From Bacillus piscicola (GTDB taxonomy: Bacteria; Bacillota; Bacilli; Bacillales; Marinococcaceae), in NCBI RefSeq assembly GCF_022458745.1, contig NZ_JAJJJF010000014.1, positions 1 through 52,218 of the forward strand: 52,218 bases of DNA. Reading direction: 5' to 3'. Below are positions 19,939 through 29,400 of the stretch, piece by piece. The notes beneath the pieces were generated by a model. That model made no database searches and was not told the DNA's origin. It was given only the letters and a program-made list of their open reading frames with translations. The translations under genes were made by a program, and so were the position numbers. Positions within the stretch are counted from its first letter, which is position 1, and the number at the start of each line of letters is the position of its first letter.

Positions 19939-20028
19939 CCATTTTCAGTAAAAAGTATGCGTCAAGTTTTTCCCTAAATGGTTATGAGAACAATACTTTC
20001 AACACTTTGTTTTTACACATCTACAACC

Positions 20029-20222
20029 AACTTCCAATCGCTCTGGGCGTACGCTTTCCGCGGGCAACGCTTCAGCTTCCTCGGGCCTGCAGGATGCAGG
20101 TCATGCAACCGTTGCGACAGGACGTCGCGAACTTAGGTTGCTTCCCTTTCAGCGCTCACTGCGGGATCTTCAGCTGTTGCTTTTCCCGCTGGAGTCGCCG
20201 CCCGACGCTCTTTTCAGTCCAC
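20029..20222. repeat. GC-rich intergenic repeat, copy B (longest)
   Basis: A GC-rich island of about 190 bases between the tRNA promoter and the yabR terminator. It contains CGCTTTCCGCGGGCAACGC, TTCAGCTTCCTCGGGCC, GCACTGC-like GCGGGATCTTCAGCTGTTGC and TTTTCCCGCTGGAGTCGCCG. The outer CCGCGGGCAACGC/GTTGCTTTTCCCGC parts can pair with each other, so the RNA could fold into a long hairpin. Its core is shared with the element at 505-605. It has no credible gene. Confidence 0.7.
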
Positions 20223-20269
20223 AAATATCAGTTTTCTTTTGAAGTTATCGAGTAATATTTTACACATAC

Positions 20270-20317
20270 AGTAAAAAGCTGTCTGGGGCATCTTATGTGC
20301 TCAGACAGCTTTTAAAA
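20270..20317 (-). terminator. yabR terminator
   Basis: Minus strand AAAAGCTGTCTG...CAGACAGCTTTTT with a loop of about 17 bases. It lies 30 bases past yabR. Confidence 0.85.
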
Positions 20318-20346
20318 GCATTTATTTTAAAAAATTGGCAGCAACA

Positions 20347-20784
20347 TTATCTTCGTGAGCCGCCTCCGCCTCGTTTAGAATCTGTTTGCTTCCGTAATGA
20401 TGATAACCGTTCCTCGCTATCTTTCATGAAACGATTCATCTTTTCTTCAAAAGAGAGCGGGCGTTGACTTCTACCTGCGTTACCGCGGCGGTCTCCTCGC
20501 GGACGATCACCTTTAGAGCGGTCACTACGTGGACGTTCTTCCTTAGGACGTTCCTGTGCTTTCCGGATGGACAGCCCGATCTTGCCGTCATCTTCTACTT
20601 TCATTACCTTTACGGTTACCTCGTCACCTACACTAAGAAACTGATTTATATCTTCTACATACTTATCAGCTACTTCACTTATGTGAACGAGTCCCGTCTT
20701 TCCATCCGGCAGCTCTACAAACGCACCAAAATGAGTAATGCCCGTGACTTTCCCTTGTAATTTGCTGCCTACCTCAATTGACAT
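20347..20784 (-). CDS. yabR: S1 RNA-binding domain protein YabR
   Basis: Small RNA-binding protein of unknown detailed role. Residues 1-75 are one S1 domain (GSKLQGKVTGITHFGAFVEL, GLVHISEVADKYV, VTVKVMKVEDDGKIGLSIR). After that comes an Arg/Gly/Asp/Pro-rich, low-complexity tail ending GGGGSRR, probably disordered and able to bind RNA. At 145 aa it is somewhat longer than the B. subtilis protein, because of the tail. A single S1 domain of this kind also occurs in general stress protein 13 and in PNPase. It lies after divIC, as expected. Confidence 0.88.
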   Translation of the reverse strand: MSIEVGSKLQGKVTGITHFGAFVELPDGKTGLVHISEVADKYVEDINQFLSVGDEVTVKVMKVEDDGKIGLSIRKAQERPKEERPRSDRSKGDRPRGDRRGNAGRSQRPLSFEEKMNRFMKDSEERLSSLRKQTDSKRGGGGSRR

Positions 20785-20879
20785 TTAAAACAAGCTCCTC
20801 CTTGTTAATCTTTCATTAAAAGGCTGACTTTTTAGAGTCAATCCATTAGTACCATTATACTCGAATGACAAAAATGGTG

Positions 20880-21266
20880 TCAATCAGAGGTTTCCGGAAG
20901 TTTGAATAATGTTTCGCCGGGTTTTGTTAAGTAATAGTCTCGCCGGGCGATCTCTGCTATGTAGTCTAAATCGTTGTAGTTTTTAACTTCCTGCTTGAGC
21001 CGCTTTTCTTCAACCTGTAATTCCTCTAATTTGTTCTCGAGTTCCTCTTTTTCTGCCTGCTTTGCCTCTATGGTGGACCACTGCGATACGAGAATAACCG
21101 TGAAAACAACGGCAATCATCACCCCTACTGCAGCAAGCGCGGTGAGGCGCCGGACAAGTCCGCGCCGTCGTTTGTCGCGAATCGCTTGCAGCTTTTCTTG
21201 CTCTTTGGACTGCTTCATGACGTAGGGCTGATTAATTTCAGTAATCTTCTTTTTTTCAGATATCAA
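20880..21266 (-). CDS. divIC: cell-division septum protein DivIC
   Basis: Bitopic division protein that works with FtsL and DivIB in the divisome. Layout: a basic cytoplasmic N-terminus (1-40), one membrane segment (about 42-63), then a coiled coil (about 66-97) rich in Glu and Lys, and a short C-terminal domain (YNDLDYIAEIARRDYYLTKPGE). At 128 aa it is like the 125-aa B. subtilis protein. The start is TTG at 21266 after GGGGTGG. An internal ATG (codon 17) is possible, but its ribosome site is weaker. Confidence 0.93.
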   Translation of the reverse strand: MISEKKKITEINQPYVMKQSKEQEKLQAIRDKRRRGLVRRLTALAAVGVMIAVVFTVILVSQWSTIEAKQAEKEELENKLEELQVEEKRLKQEVKNYNDLDYIAEIARRDYYLTKPGETLFKLPETSD

Positions 21267-21288
21267 CTTACAACCACCCCGCCTTTTA

Positions 21289-21867
21289 TTAGTTTCGTCG
21301 TCCTGCCCATTTGCTTACAGCCGTCATAACTCTCCTTACTATACGAAGCAGCGAGGGCGGCAAAATGCGTCTGCATAGTGGAGTCACGAGCCGCACTCCC
21401 AATTTCAATGGAAACAGAATGATTCGCCACAACAGGAATAAAATGTTAGTAACTAAAGTTAATCCAATCATACCTAAGGACATCAGGAGTTTCAATATAA
21501 TTTTGGCTGGAGAGACAATCGTGACACGTGTAATTGCGCTTACTGCCCGTCTTAACCAGCGGAATACCGCAAAGCCATTCTCCATTCCTTTTAGAAAAGT
21601 TGCCCGCCCACACGTACGATAAGCAAAAAAGCCGATAAAGAGCGCCAAGAAAATATAGACCCTTAATTCTCCTTCGTTTACATGCAGCAGTACATAAAAG
21701 ACAAGAAGAGCCTGTACCAGCCAAAACAAAAGATCCCATATTGCCCTTGTCCACAAAGCACGTACCGTTTTTACGGTCAAACGATGGTAAAAGTCAATAT
21801 TCATCCCTAAGACCATCCCCATCCCGAGCATCGCAAACATGGTCTGAAACTGAACGGTAAGACTCAC
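21289..21867 (-). CDS. yabQ: spore cortex membrane protein YabQ
   Basis: In B. subtilis YabQ is a mother-cell membrane protein needed for the spore cortex. Four to five hydrophobic segments are visible (about 5-22, 40-60, 68-84, 118-150), followed by a basic C-terminal tail (RRILPPSLLRIVRR). At 192 aa it is near family length. The start is GTG at 21867, overlapping the yabP stop (GTGA), so it is translationally coupled. Confidence 0.9.
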   Translation of the reverse strand: MSLTVQFQTMFAMLGMGMVLGMNIDFYHRLTVKTVRALWTRAIWDLLFWLVQALLVFYVLLHVNEGELRVYIFLALFIGFFAYRTCGRATFLKGMENGFAVFRWLRRAVSAITRVTIVSPAKIILKLLMSLGMIGLTLVTNILFLLWRIILFPLKLGVRLVTPLCRRILPPSLLRIVRRVMTAVSKWAGRRN

Positions 21868-22160
21868 TTAAATAACTTCCCTATGAACCCTTTTGATTTG
21901 CTGCTCGTCTGATCCACGTAAACAAGGTCATCTACTTTCCCTTCAATTGAAACAATCCCATCTTCTACGTCAAGATTTTTCATGTGCAAATTGTGGCCGC
22001 GAACAGATAAAAAACCCATTGACGTTTCCAACAAAAATTCTTCATTATCAAAGCTTTCAACTTCCTTTACACCCGTAATTTCCAGTTGCTTCCTGCCTTT
22101 TAGGATTACTTCATGGGATACAGAGGATCGTTGGGACAGCGTTTCGTCTCCGAAGGACAT
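21864..22160 (-). CDS. yabP: sporulation protein YabP
   Basis: Small protein of the outer forespore membrane and cortex pathway, normally acting with YabQ. The family signature is HEVILKGRKQLEITGVKEVE and the FLLETSMGFLSVRGHNLHMK segment, which form a beta-rich domain. It has no membrane segment. I use the ATG at 22160, nine bases after AAGGAG, giving 98 aa. The open frame could also start at 22184, where the ribosome site is poor. Confidence 0.9.
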   Translation of the reverse strand: MSFGDETLSQRSSVSHEVILKGRKQLEITGVKEVESFDNEEFLLETSMGFLSVRGHNLHMKNLDVEDGIVSIEGKVDDLVYVDQTSSKSKGFIGKLFK

Positions 22161-22238
22161 GTGGACACTCTCCTTTTCCATCATTGTAGTATCCCATTTA
22201 TATGCGTGTCCTCATCCCCTTATTAGTAAAAAAGCAAA

Positions 22239-22511
22239 TTAATCATCAGCTGCCGAGGAGACAGATTCTTCTTTCACGATCGTATACATAGAACTCGAGG
22301 CCTCTTTTTTCGTCGTGTCTTTAATCTCGTCTACACGGACGACAAGAAGCTTAGAAGCAAAGCGAATGGAAATCTCGTCTCCTGCCCGAACCTCCGTACC
22401 TGCCTTTGCTTTATTCCCATTTACCGTGATCCTTCCTTGCGCGGCAACTTCCTTTGCTAACGTTCTTCGCTTAATCAGCCTTGATACCTTTAAAAATTTA
22501 TCAATTCTCAC
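22239..22511 (-). CDS. rqcP: RqcP, S4-domain ribosome quality control factor
   Basis: Works with RqcH at stalled 50S subunits during alanine tailing of unfinished proteins. An S4 RNA-binding domain fills residues 1-60 (MRIDKFLKVSRLIKRRTLAK, GRITVNGNKAKAG). I use GTG at 22511 because it gives the family N-terminus MRIDKFLK and has AGGAG nine bases before it. The ATG two codons earlier touches the ribosome site. Length is 90 aa. It overlaps yabN by 11 bases. Confidence 0.92.
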   Translation of the reverse strand: MRIDKFLKVSRLIKRRTLAKEVAAQGRITVNGNKAKAGTEVRAGDEISIRFASKLLVVRVDEIKDTTKKEASSSMYTIVKEESVSSAADD

Positions 22512-24000
22512 CGGCATCCTCTCCTTTCTCTACCCGCTTTGCTGCTTCCCAAAGTACGTCCATTTCCGCGAGACTTGCTTGATCAAGGGTCTGTTCTGCC
22601 TTTTGTAAACCCTTTTCAATATACTGAAAGCGGCGGCGGAACTTCCGGTTTGTCATAAGAAGTGACTCTTCTGGGTGTAGCTTGTAGTACCTTCCTAGAT
22701 TGACTAGCACAAATAATAGATCACCGTACTCTTTTTTCATTGATTCGGTCGTGCCATGTTTTATTTCGTACAGCCACTCTGCCATCTCTTCCTGCCACTT
22801 CTTCCACATCGGTGCGTCATCATTCCAGTCAAACCCGGCCTTTGCCGCTTTCTTCTGTAGTTCAAATGCTTCCATTAACGCAGGCAGCGACACTGGCACA
22901 TCTTCTAAAAAGGCGGCAGGGGCGTCAGTCTTCTCTTCCTTTTTAATCGCTTCCCAGTTTTTAGATACTTCGTCTGCGGATTCCACCGCTACATCTTCAA
23001 ACACGTGCGGATGTCGGCGAATCATCTTTTCTGTCAACGTCCGGATAACGTCATTGATGGTAAAGTAGCCGCTATCTTCACCTATTTGGGCGTGGAGCAG
23101 CACCTGAAGCAGAACATCCCCAAGCTCCTCCGCTATGTGCTCGTCATCTTCTTCATCAATCGCATCCAGTAATTCATGGGTTTCTTCTAGTAAATATTTT
23201 TTCAAAGACTGATGAGTCTGCTTTTTGTCCCACGGACAGCCATTTGGACCCCGCAGTATCGCAATTACCTCCCGCAGTGTCGAGAAATCCTCGTAAAGCA
23301 GCGTATCATCTTCAACTGGAGGTACGTATAGGGCTGTTAAATTGTTAACAGCTGTTACCCGGTCCAATTCGTAAAGTGGCAGTTTCTGCAACTTCTCCTC
23401 TTCTGTGCCTGCTGCTGTTAGGAGCGTGACCTCGTAATGATCGGGATACTTCTCCATTAGCGTTAACTTCACTTCCGATGCAATAAATGCATCGTATACT
23501 TGGCTGATGATAATATGCTGGGTCATCATTAATTCTTTTCCTCGCAGGCTGGTAGCATCGACAAGTTGGAAGCCATCGTTCGGATCAATTTGCAGGGCCG
23601 TAAAAACGGGATCTAAAAAACTTTGTCCGCCTTTAAATTCCAGTTCAACTATACCCTCTTCCTTTTTCTTTTTAAGCATCTGAACGGTTGTTTCTGCTAC
23701 AAACGGATGGCCTGGTACCGCGTAATGAACATGGCCGTGAGAATCCGCCGCGTTACAAAGCTTTTCAATTATGTTTGCGTATACTTCTTCAAATTGCTCC
23801 TCTTTCTCATAGAGATCATCAAAGCTGATAAAGGAAAGCTGTTCTCGTTCTAATTCTGCGACCACCGGATGCGAAGACGTCCGAAGATATAAATGTTCCG
23901 CATTCTGCAATACCCGATATACTCCTAATGGTAACTGCTCCCAGTCACCAGACCCGAGCCCGATTACGGTTATAAGCGGTCGTTCTTTTTTATTCGTCAC
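22501..24000 (-). CDS. yabN: YabN, tetrapyrrole methylase-like and MazG fusion
   Basis: Two domains. Residues 1-220 resemble SAM-dependent tetrapyrrole methylases (ITVIGLGSGDWEQLP, HYAVPGHPFVAE). Residues 240-499 are MazG-type nucleoside triphosphate pyrophosphohydrolase with two helical repeats (LRGPNGCPWDKKQTHQSL, EETHELLDAIDEEDDEHIAEE, where EExxE binds Mg2+). The methylase part has no proven role. The start is GTG at 24000, with GGAG 13 bases before it. Length is 499 aa, near the B. subtilis protein. Confidence 0.92.
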   Translation of the reverse strand: MTNKKERPLITVIGLGSGDWEQLPLGVYRVLQNAEHLYLRTSSHPVVAELEREQLSFISFDDLYEKEEQFEEVYANIIEKLCNAADSHGHVHYAVPGHPFVAETTVQMLKKKKEEGIVELEFKGGQSFLDPVFTALQIDPNDGFQLVDATSLRGKELMMTQHIIISQVYDAFIASEVKLTLMEKYPDHYEVTLLTAAGTEEEKLQKLPLYELDRVTAVNNLTALYVPPVEDDTLLYEDFSTLREVIAILRGPNGCPWDKKQTHQSLKKYLLEETHELLDAIDEEDDEHIAEELGDVLLQVLLHAQIGEDSGYFTINDVIRTLTEKMIRRHPHVFEDVAVESADEVSKNWEAIKKEEKTDAPAAFLEDVPVSLPALMEAFELQKKAAKAGFDWNDDAPMWKKWQEEMAEWLYEIKHGTTESMKKEYGDLLFVLVNLGRYYKLHPEESLLMTNRKFRRRFQYIEKGLQKAEQTLDQASLAEMDVLWEAAKRVEKGEDAGEN

Positions 24001-24007
24001 TAGTTCA

Positions 24008-25612
24008 TCACTTCTCCTTTCGCTTCCATAATCCTTCTATTTTTTGTAAGACAGGAAGCATCCTTCTCTCTTCTCGTGTAAATAGACGCAGCAGGACAAC
24101 CATTCCCAAAAATAGGATGGAACTGACAAAGACCGTCAAGAGCGAGGAAATTGCTGCAGCCGTACGTGTTTCGGAGAGTATTGTTTCGAACATTTCCAGC
24201 AAAGCACACGCCGCGAACGCCATCCCGGCAAGAGCTAACACTGCTTTTCCCATCCAAAGCAGTGAAAAGGACTCCAACCACTGTCGTTTATAAAGAAAGA
24301 TACCATTACATAGCGCAGTTATCAGCATCCCCGCTACCGTTGCGGTTGCCGCAGCCTTGGCTCCAAAAACGGGAATCAGGCTGATGTTTCCTGCCAGTTT
24401 TACGCACCATCCAATAAACAAATGAACAACTGGTCTCGCATAACAATCATGACCTTGCATAACAGCCGAAGTAACCATCACAGGACCACTCACCGCCAAG
24501 GTTATGGCAAGTATTTGCAGTAATTCGGTTCCATTCGCATCCTCATACAAAAAAACATTCACCGGCTGAGCGATGAGATTCAGTCCCAAGGCGGAGGCAA
24601 AGCCAACCAGTACACTGACTCGGACAGCTAAAGCAGCATAAGACTGGGACATTTGAACGTTACCGGCTTGCTTTTCCCTGCTTATAAGCGGTACAACCGT
24701 CATCGCAAGAGATGAGGCAACAACCGTACCAAATTGCAGCAACGGCTGACCTCTGTCAAACAGTCCCTTAAGTTCCTTTGCTTGCTGAGCCGTTACTCCG
24801 CTTTCTTCGAGCAATTTTGCAAGAGTAAATGCATCGATCAATTGGTAAAGGATAAACACCATCGTTCCTGCACAAATCAAAAAACCAGGGACCAAGAGTG
24901 CCGTCTTTTCCGTCTTGATACTGTGGAGGACACGCTGCCAATCCACTGATGACGGTTGTTTTTTTCTATGTTGGGTTATGTACCAGATAAGATAGCTGAC
25001 ACCAGCTACACTCCCAGCAATAGAACCGACAGCTGCCGCTAACCCAGCAGCATAGACATCCTTTCCTGTATAAATGACGAGCCAAGCTAATGTTAAAATG
25101 ACAGTCACCCGAACCAATTGCTCCAATAAATGAGACAAGGCTGTCGGGTTCATATTTCCCATTCCTTGAAAGTAACCACGGGTCGCTGAATAAACAGGAA
25201 CAAATAAGAAAACGAGTGAAATAACCCGCAGTGAGGTGGTCAATTGCCTGTCTCCCATTATTTCTGCTGCTATAGGCGCCCCTAGAAATAAAAGGAGAAA
25301 GAGCGGTATGTGAATGAGCAAGAGTAGAAAGAAAGCAGACCATGCTTTGTCTTTGGCCGCCTTTTCCCCCGCTACCCTTTCCGTTTCCAACACCATCTTA
25401 GAGATGATAACAGGGAAACCATACATGGCTGTTACCATCGCTGCTCCGTAAAACGGATAAATCTGCTGGTACACATAATACCCTATATCACCGGTCATGT
25501 TCTGATAGGGTACCCGGTACAACGCACTTAATATTTTACCAAGGAAGGCGGCGGCAGAAACAAAAAGAGCTCCTTTCCACAAACTTTTACTTCGCAATGC
25601 AGCATTGGACAT
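24008..25612 (-). CDS. yabM: YabM, MOP-superfamily polysaccharide/lipid flippase
   Basis: Integral membrane exporter of the MurJ/SpoVB/Wzx (MOP) type, with about 14 membrane segments over 534 aa. The N-terminus KSLWKGALFVSAAAFLGKI and the following RVPYQNMTGDIG fit the family. The substrate is unknown; paralogs move lipid-linked peptidoglycan or polysaccharide precursors. The start is ATG at 25612 after GGGAG. It is seven bases upstream of yabN and likely shares its transcript. SpoVB is a close alternative name, but this position belongs to yabM. Confidence 0.87.
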   Translation of the reverse strand: MSNAALRSKSLWKGALFVSAAAFLGKILSALYRVPYQNMTGDIGYYVYQQIYPFYGAAMVTAMYGFPVIISKMVLETERVAGEKAAKDKAWSAFFLLLLIHIPLFLLLFLGAPIAAEIMGDRQLTTSLRVISLVFLFVPVYSATRGYFQGMGNMNPTALSHLLEQLVRVTVILTLAWLVIYTGKDVYAAGLAAAVGSIAGSVAGVSYLIWYITQHRKKQPSSVDWQRVLHSIKTEKTALLVPGFLICAGTMVFILYQLIDAFTLAKLLEESGVTAQQAKELKGLFDRGQPLLQFGTVVASSLAMTVVPLISREKQAGNVQMSQSYAALAVRVSVLVGFASALGLNLIAQPVNVFLYEDANGTELLQILAITLAVSGPVMVTSAVMQGHDCYARPVVHLFIGWCVKLAGNISLIPVFGAKAAATATVAGMLITALCNGIFLYKRQWLESFSLLWMGKAVLALAGMAFAACALLEMFETILSETRTAAAISSLLTVFVSSILFLGMVVLLRLFTREERRMLPVLQKIEGLWKRKEK

Positions 25613-25654
25613 AACTATCTCCCTTTCGCTTGCCCCAGTATATCATAAGGAAAA

Positions 25655-25713
25655 GCGAAAACGCCCTGGTCAGCTGCTGTGGATGTTCATCCAGGGCGGC
25701 TGACCAGGGCGCT
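25655..25713 (-). terminator. spoVT terminator with a 13-bp perfect stem
   Basis: CGCCCTGGTCAGC (25662-25674) and GCTGACCAGGGCG (25699-25711) are perfect inverted repeats. The loop itself holds GGATG/CATCC. On the minus strand TTTTCGCTTTT follows. It lies between spoVT and yabM. Confidence 0.8.
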
Positions 25714-25727
25714 TGGCACCATCATGG

Positions 25728-26270
25728 TTATTGCTCCATTTGTCTTGCAAGAAAGCCTGCGGCGGTTTCGAGAAGCTTGGCAGATATCGCCTCGTCGACT
25801 TTGTCTTCTTTTGCTATCATCACAACAGCCCCGATCGGGTCACCATTCGCAATAATAGGAGCAACCGCGTATCCTCTCATCGTTTCTTCATGATCACTTA
25901 CAACGTTGTAGTCGCCTTTCGTTGAAGTAACTTTGGTTTGTCGCTCATTGATCGCCTCTTCTACGACCCGGCCAATGCTTTTATTAGCGTAATCTTTTTT
26001 GACACTGCCAGAAACAGCAATGTACGTGTCACGATCCGCTACTAAAACAGGATGATGAAGAGTATCGTACAAAGCCTCTGCATACTCTTTAGCAAAGTCG
26101 CCGAGCTCAGAAATAGGAGAATATTTCTTTAAGATGACTTCTCCGTCTCTGTCTACAAAAATTTCCAGGGGATCCCCTTCTCTGATTCGTAATGTGCGGC
26201 GAATTTCTTTTGGGATGACCACTCTCCCTAAATCGTCAATACGGCGAACAATGCCGGTTGCTTTCATCAT
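25728..26270 (-). CDS. spoVT: stage V sporulation protein T, AbrB-family regulator
   Basis: Forespore transcription regulator that modulates SigG genes. Residues 1-52 are an AbrB-type swapped-hairpin DNA-binding domain (TGIVRRIDDLGRVVIPKEIR, RTLRIREGDPLEIF). The rest (about 60-178) is a GAF-like domain. At 180 aa it is like B. subtilis SpoVT (178). GGGAGG lies seven bases before the ATG. Its DNA-binding domain is similar to AbrB at 44205. Confidence 0.96.
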   Translation of the reverse strand: MMKATGIVRRIDDLGRVVIPKEIRRTLRIREGDPLEIFVDRDGEVILKKYSPISELGDFAKEYAEALYDTLHHPVLVADRDTYIAVSGSVKKDYANKSIGRVVEEAINERQTKVTSTKGDYNVVSDHEETMRGYAVAPIIANGDPIGAVVMIAKEDKVDEAISAKLLETAAGFLARQMEQ

Positions 26271-26344
26271 GTAACTGCCTCCCTTTCTGTCGGTGAATTC
26301 CTCAGATGATTAAGAGACAGATCGTCTCTTTCATGTATTGCTTT

Positions 26345-26374
26345 TATTATCCACCACATCAAGAGAACTATTCA
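26345..26374 (-). promoter_or_regulatory. candidate SigG promoter of spoVT
   Basis: Minus strand TGAATA (26369-26374), 17 bases, GATAATA (26345-26351). The -35 is perfect and the -10 is two mismatches from CATACTA. spoVT is SigG-dependent in B. subtilis. Confidence 0.55.
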
Positions 26375-26403
26375 TCTTATTTAGAAAAAGCTGGTTTCCC
26401 TCC

Positions 26404-26445
26404 CACAAGCAATCATTTGCGGCCGAATTTTAAAATTCGCTTGTG
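26404..26445. repeat. inverted repeat between mfd and spoVT
   Basis: CACAAGC (26404-26410) pairs with GCTTGTG (26439-26445), with a palindrome GAATTTTAAAATTC between them. No T-run follows on the minus strand, so it is a weak terminator at best. It could be a folded spacer or a protein site. Confidence 0.35.
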
Positions 26446-26499
26446 AAATGAATTCCTTTCAACATTCATGACATCCCACGGAGAAATCATTGAAATAAG

Positions 26500-29400
26500 T
26501 TAACCTGTTTTTTCTGCCTCTTTTTTGACTGCCGGGAATTTCGTAACGAGCGTATCCAGGATCTTTAAAAATTGTCTTTCCGATACTTTATCTTGGTGGA
26601 TCGCAATTTTTATTTTTGAACCGCTCGTCCCAATTCCCACCTCTCTTCCGAACTCATTTACGAGTTCAAGCAGTTTCGTGCCTTCGACATGGGTGCTCGC
26701 TTCTTCTGTAAAAAGCAAGGTTGTTTTTTTATTTTCTTGAATGATGGATTCCACACCGTTCTCCGCAGCCATAATTTTAATTTTAGCTATCGTAAATAAA
26801 TCTGCCGTTTCTTTTGGAAATTCTCCAAAACGGTCAATCATTTCATCTTGAAGATCACGAAGGTCCGTCATCGTCTCCAGGCCTTTAAAACGTTTATACA
26901 TTTCAATTTTTTGTTTGGAATCTTCAATGTACTCGGTTGGAATATAAGCATCTACTTTCACATCGATTTCGAATTCCATTCGTTTTTCTGTTGGCTGTTC
27001 CCCTTTGCGCTGGTCAATCGCTTCCTTCAGCATCTGAGAATAGAGATCAAAACCAACCGATTCAATAAAGCCGTGTTGCTGAGATCCTAAAATGTTTCCG
27101 GTTCCACGAATCGATAAATCACGCATTGCAATTTTGAATCCAGAGCCGAGTTCCGTGAACTCCTTAATCGACTGCAGACGCTTCTCCGCTACCTCCGTTA
27201 AAACTTTATCACGTTGATAAGTGAAATAAGAGTAAGCTACCCGGTTTGAACGGCCCACTCTCCCGCGAAGCTGATAAAGCTGAGAAAGTCCCATTTTGTC
27301 GGCATCATAGATGATAAGTGTGTTGACATTTGGGATATCCACCCCGGTTTCGATTATTGTCGTCGTAACGAGCACATCTTTGCTTCCTTCAAGAAAATCA
27401 ATCATGACCGCTTCTAGTTCCTGCTCATTCATTTGGCCGTGCGCATAAGTCACTTCCGCTTCCGGCACAAGAGCAGCAATTTGTTCAGCCATTCTGCTAA
27501 TATCATCCACACGATTGTACAAAAAGTACACTTGACCGCCCCTGGCAATTTCTCTTTCCACCGCTTCTTTCATAAGCGCAGCATTGTACTCGAGTACATA
27601 AGTCTGAACCGGAAAGCGGTTTTCCGGCGGTGTTTCGATGATAGAAAGGTCACGGACTCCGAGCATCGACATGTGCAGGGTTCTCGGAATTGGAGTCGCT
27701 GTTAATGTCAATACATCGACGTCTGCCTTCATTTGTTTGATTTTTTCCTTATGAGTAACACCGAAACGCTGCTCTTCATCCACAACGAGCAGGCCTAGAT
27801 CTTTATACTTAATATCTTTCGACAACAGGCGGTGGGTTCCGATTACAATATCGATGCCCCCTGTTTTGAGGCTCCTGATTGTTTCAGTCTGCTGTTTCCT
27901 ACTCCGGAAGCGGCTCAACAAGCCGATGTTAATTGGATGATCCGCAAAGCGCTCTGAAATTGTATCGTAGTGCTGTTGGGCGAGTATCGTAGTCGGGACT
28001 AGCATTGCCACTTGTTTGCCATCCAAAATAGCTTTAAAAATGGCGCGTATCGCCACTTCTGTTTTCCCATAGCCGACGTCCCCGCACAACAGGCGATCCA
28101 TTGGCCTTTCCCTTTCCATGTCTTCTTTGATCTCCTGAATCGCTTTTAACTGATCCTCTGTTTCTTGATAAGGAAAGGAGGAGGCAAAAGCCTGTTCCTC
28201 GGTATCATGACTTCTGAACGCATGACCTTTAGAAGCCTCACGTTCTGCATACAATTTGATTAAGTCATCAGCAATATCTTGTACAGACGATTCAACCCGG
28301 CGTTTGACTCTTTTCCACTCGCTGCCGCCTAATTTTGAAATTTTCGGGTCTTTCTCTTCGGACCCCACATATTTCTGGACTTGATCGATCTGTTCCACCG
28401 GCACGTACAATTTGTCGTTCCCTGCGTAGGAAATGTTCAAATAGTCCTTGTGTATCCCGTTGACTTCCAGCGTTTCTATGCCTAAGTACTTGCCAATCCC
28501 GTGGTTGACGTGTACGACTAAATCTCCAACCTGGAGTTCAGAATAACTTTTAATGCGTTCGGCATTCGATAGCTTTTGCCGTCGCCGCGGTCGGTGTACT
28601 TTTTTTGTAAAAACCTCTTCGTCCGTAACGACTGCAATTTTTTCCATTGGCATTTCGAAACCACTGTTTAGTTGTCCAATCACAATGGAGGCACGGTCGT
28701 TTCGATAGTTCGCATTTCTTTCTAAAATGTCTGCTTCCACATCGTAATCATTTAATACATTCTGCAGTCGATGGGCCCTGTCTTCACTCGCTGCTGTGAA
28801 CACTACTGTATATTCGCCTTTCAGCCACCGCTCTATTTCCTTTTGCAATACCGGCATCTGGCCGTGAAACTGCTGCATCGATCTGCACTGAATATTCGCT
28901 ACATTTTGAGGATGCAAGGAAGGTATATTCCGTAAAAATAACGAGAAATATATCCGGGGATTGTCTCTTACAGCCAACGTTTTATCCAGCGATATTCCCA
29001 TGGAGAGTCCCTTTGGAATTTCTCCTTGTTCCAACATAGCCAAAGCCCATTCTGCTTCCTCTTTATCAAGCTGTTCCGCCATTTCCTGCACCCTGCTGAT
29101 CTCATCAAAATAAAGAACAGTATCTTCTGGGAAATAAGATAATAGCGTAGCAGGTGCTTCATAGTAGAACTCCATATATTTGTACAATCCTTGGAAGCGT
29201 GTCTGCTGCTCGAGCTGTTCTTTCTCGTAAGAAAGGTGCTCCTGCAACTTTTCTTTCACCGCTTGGTCAGTCACCTTTTTCAAAGTGGTGGCCAACGATT
29301 CCTCCAATTTTGCTGCAGCTCTATTGAATTGTTCTTCATAAAGTATCGTTTCCTGGGCCGGCCCTACGATAACTTCTTCAATTTCACCTAGAGAACGTTG

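Noticed and set aside
22185-22238. SigE promoter before yabP
   Set aside because: GCATATA fits a -35, but no CATACA-type -10 lies at 13-15 bases.
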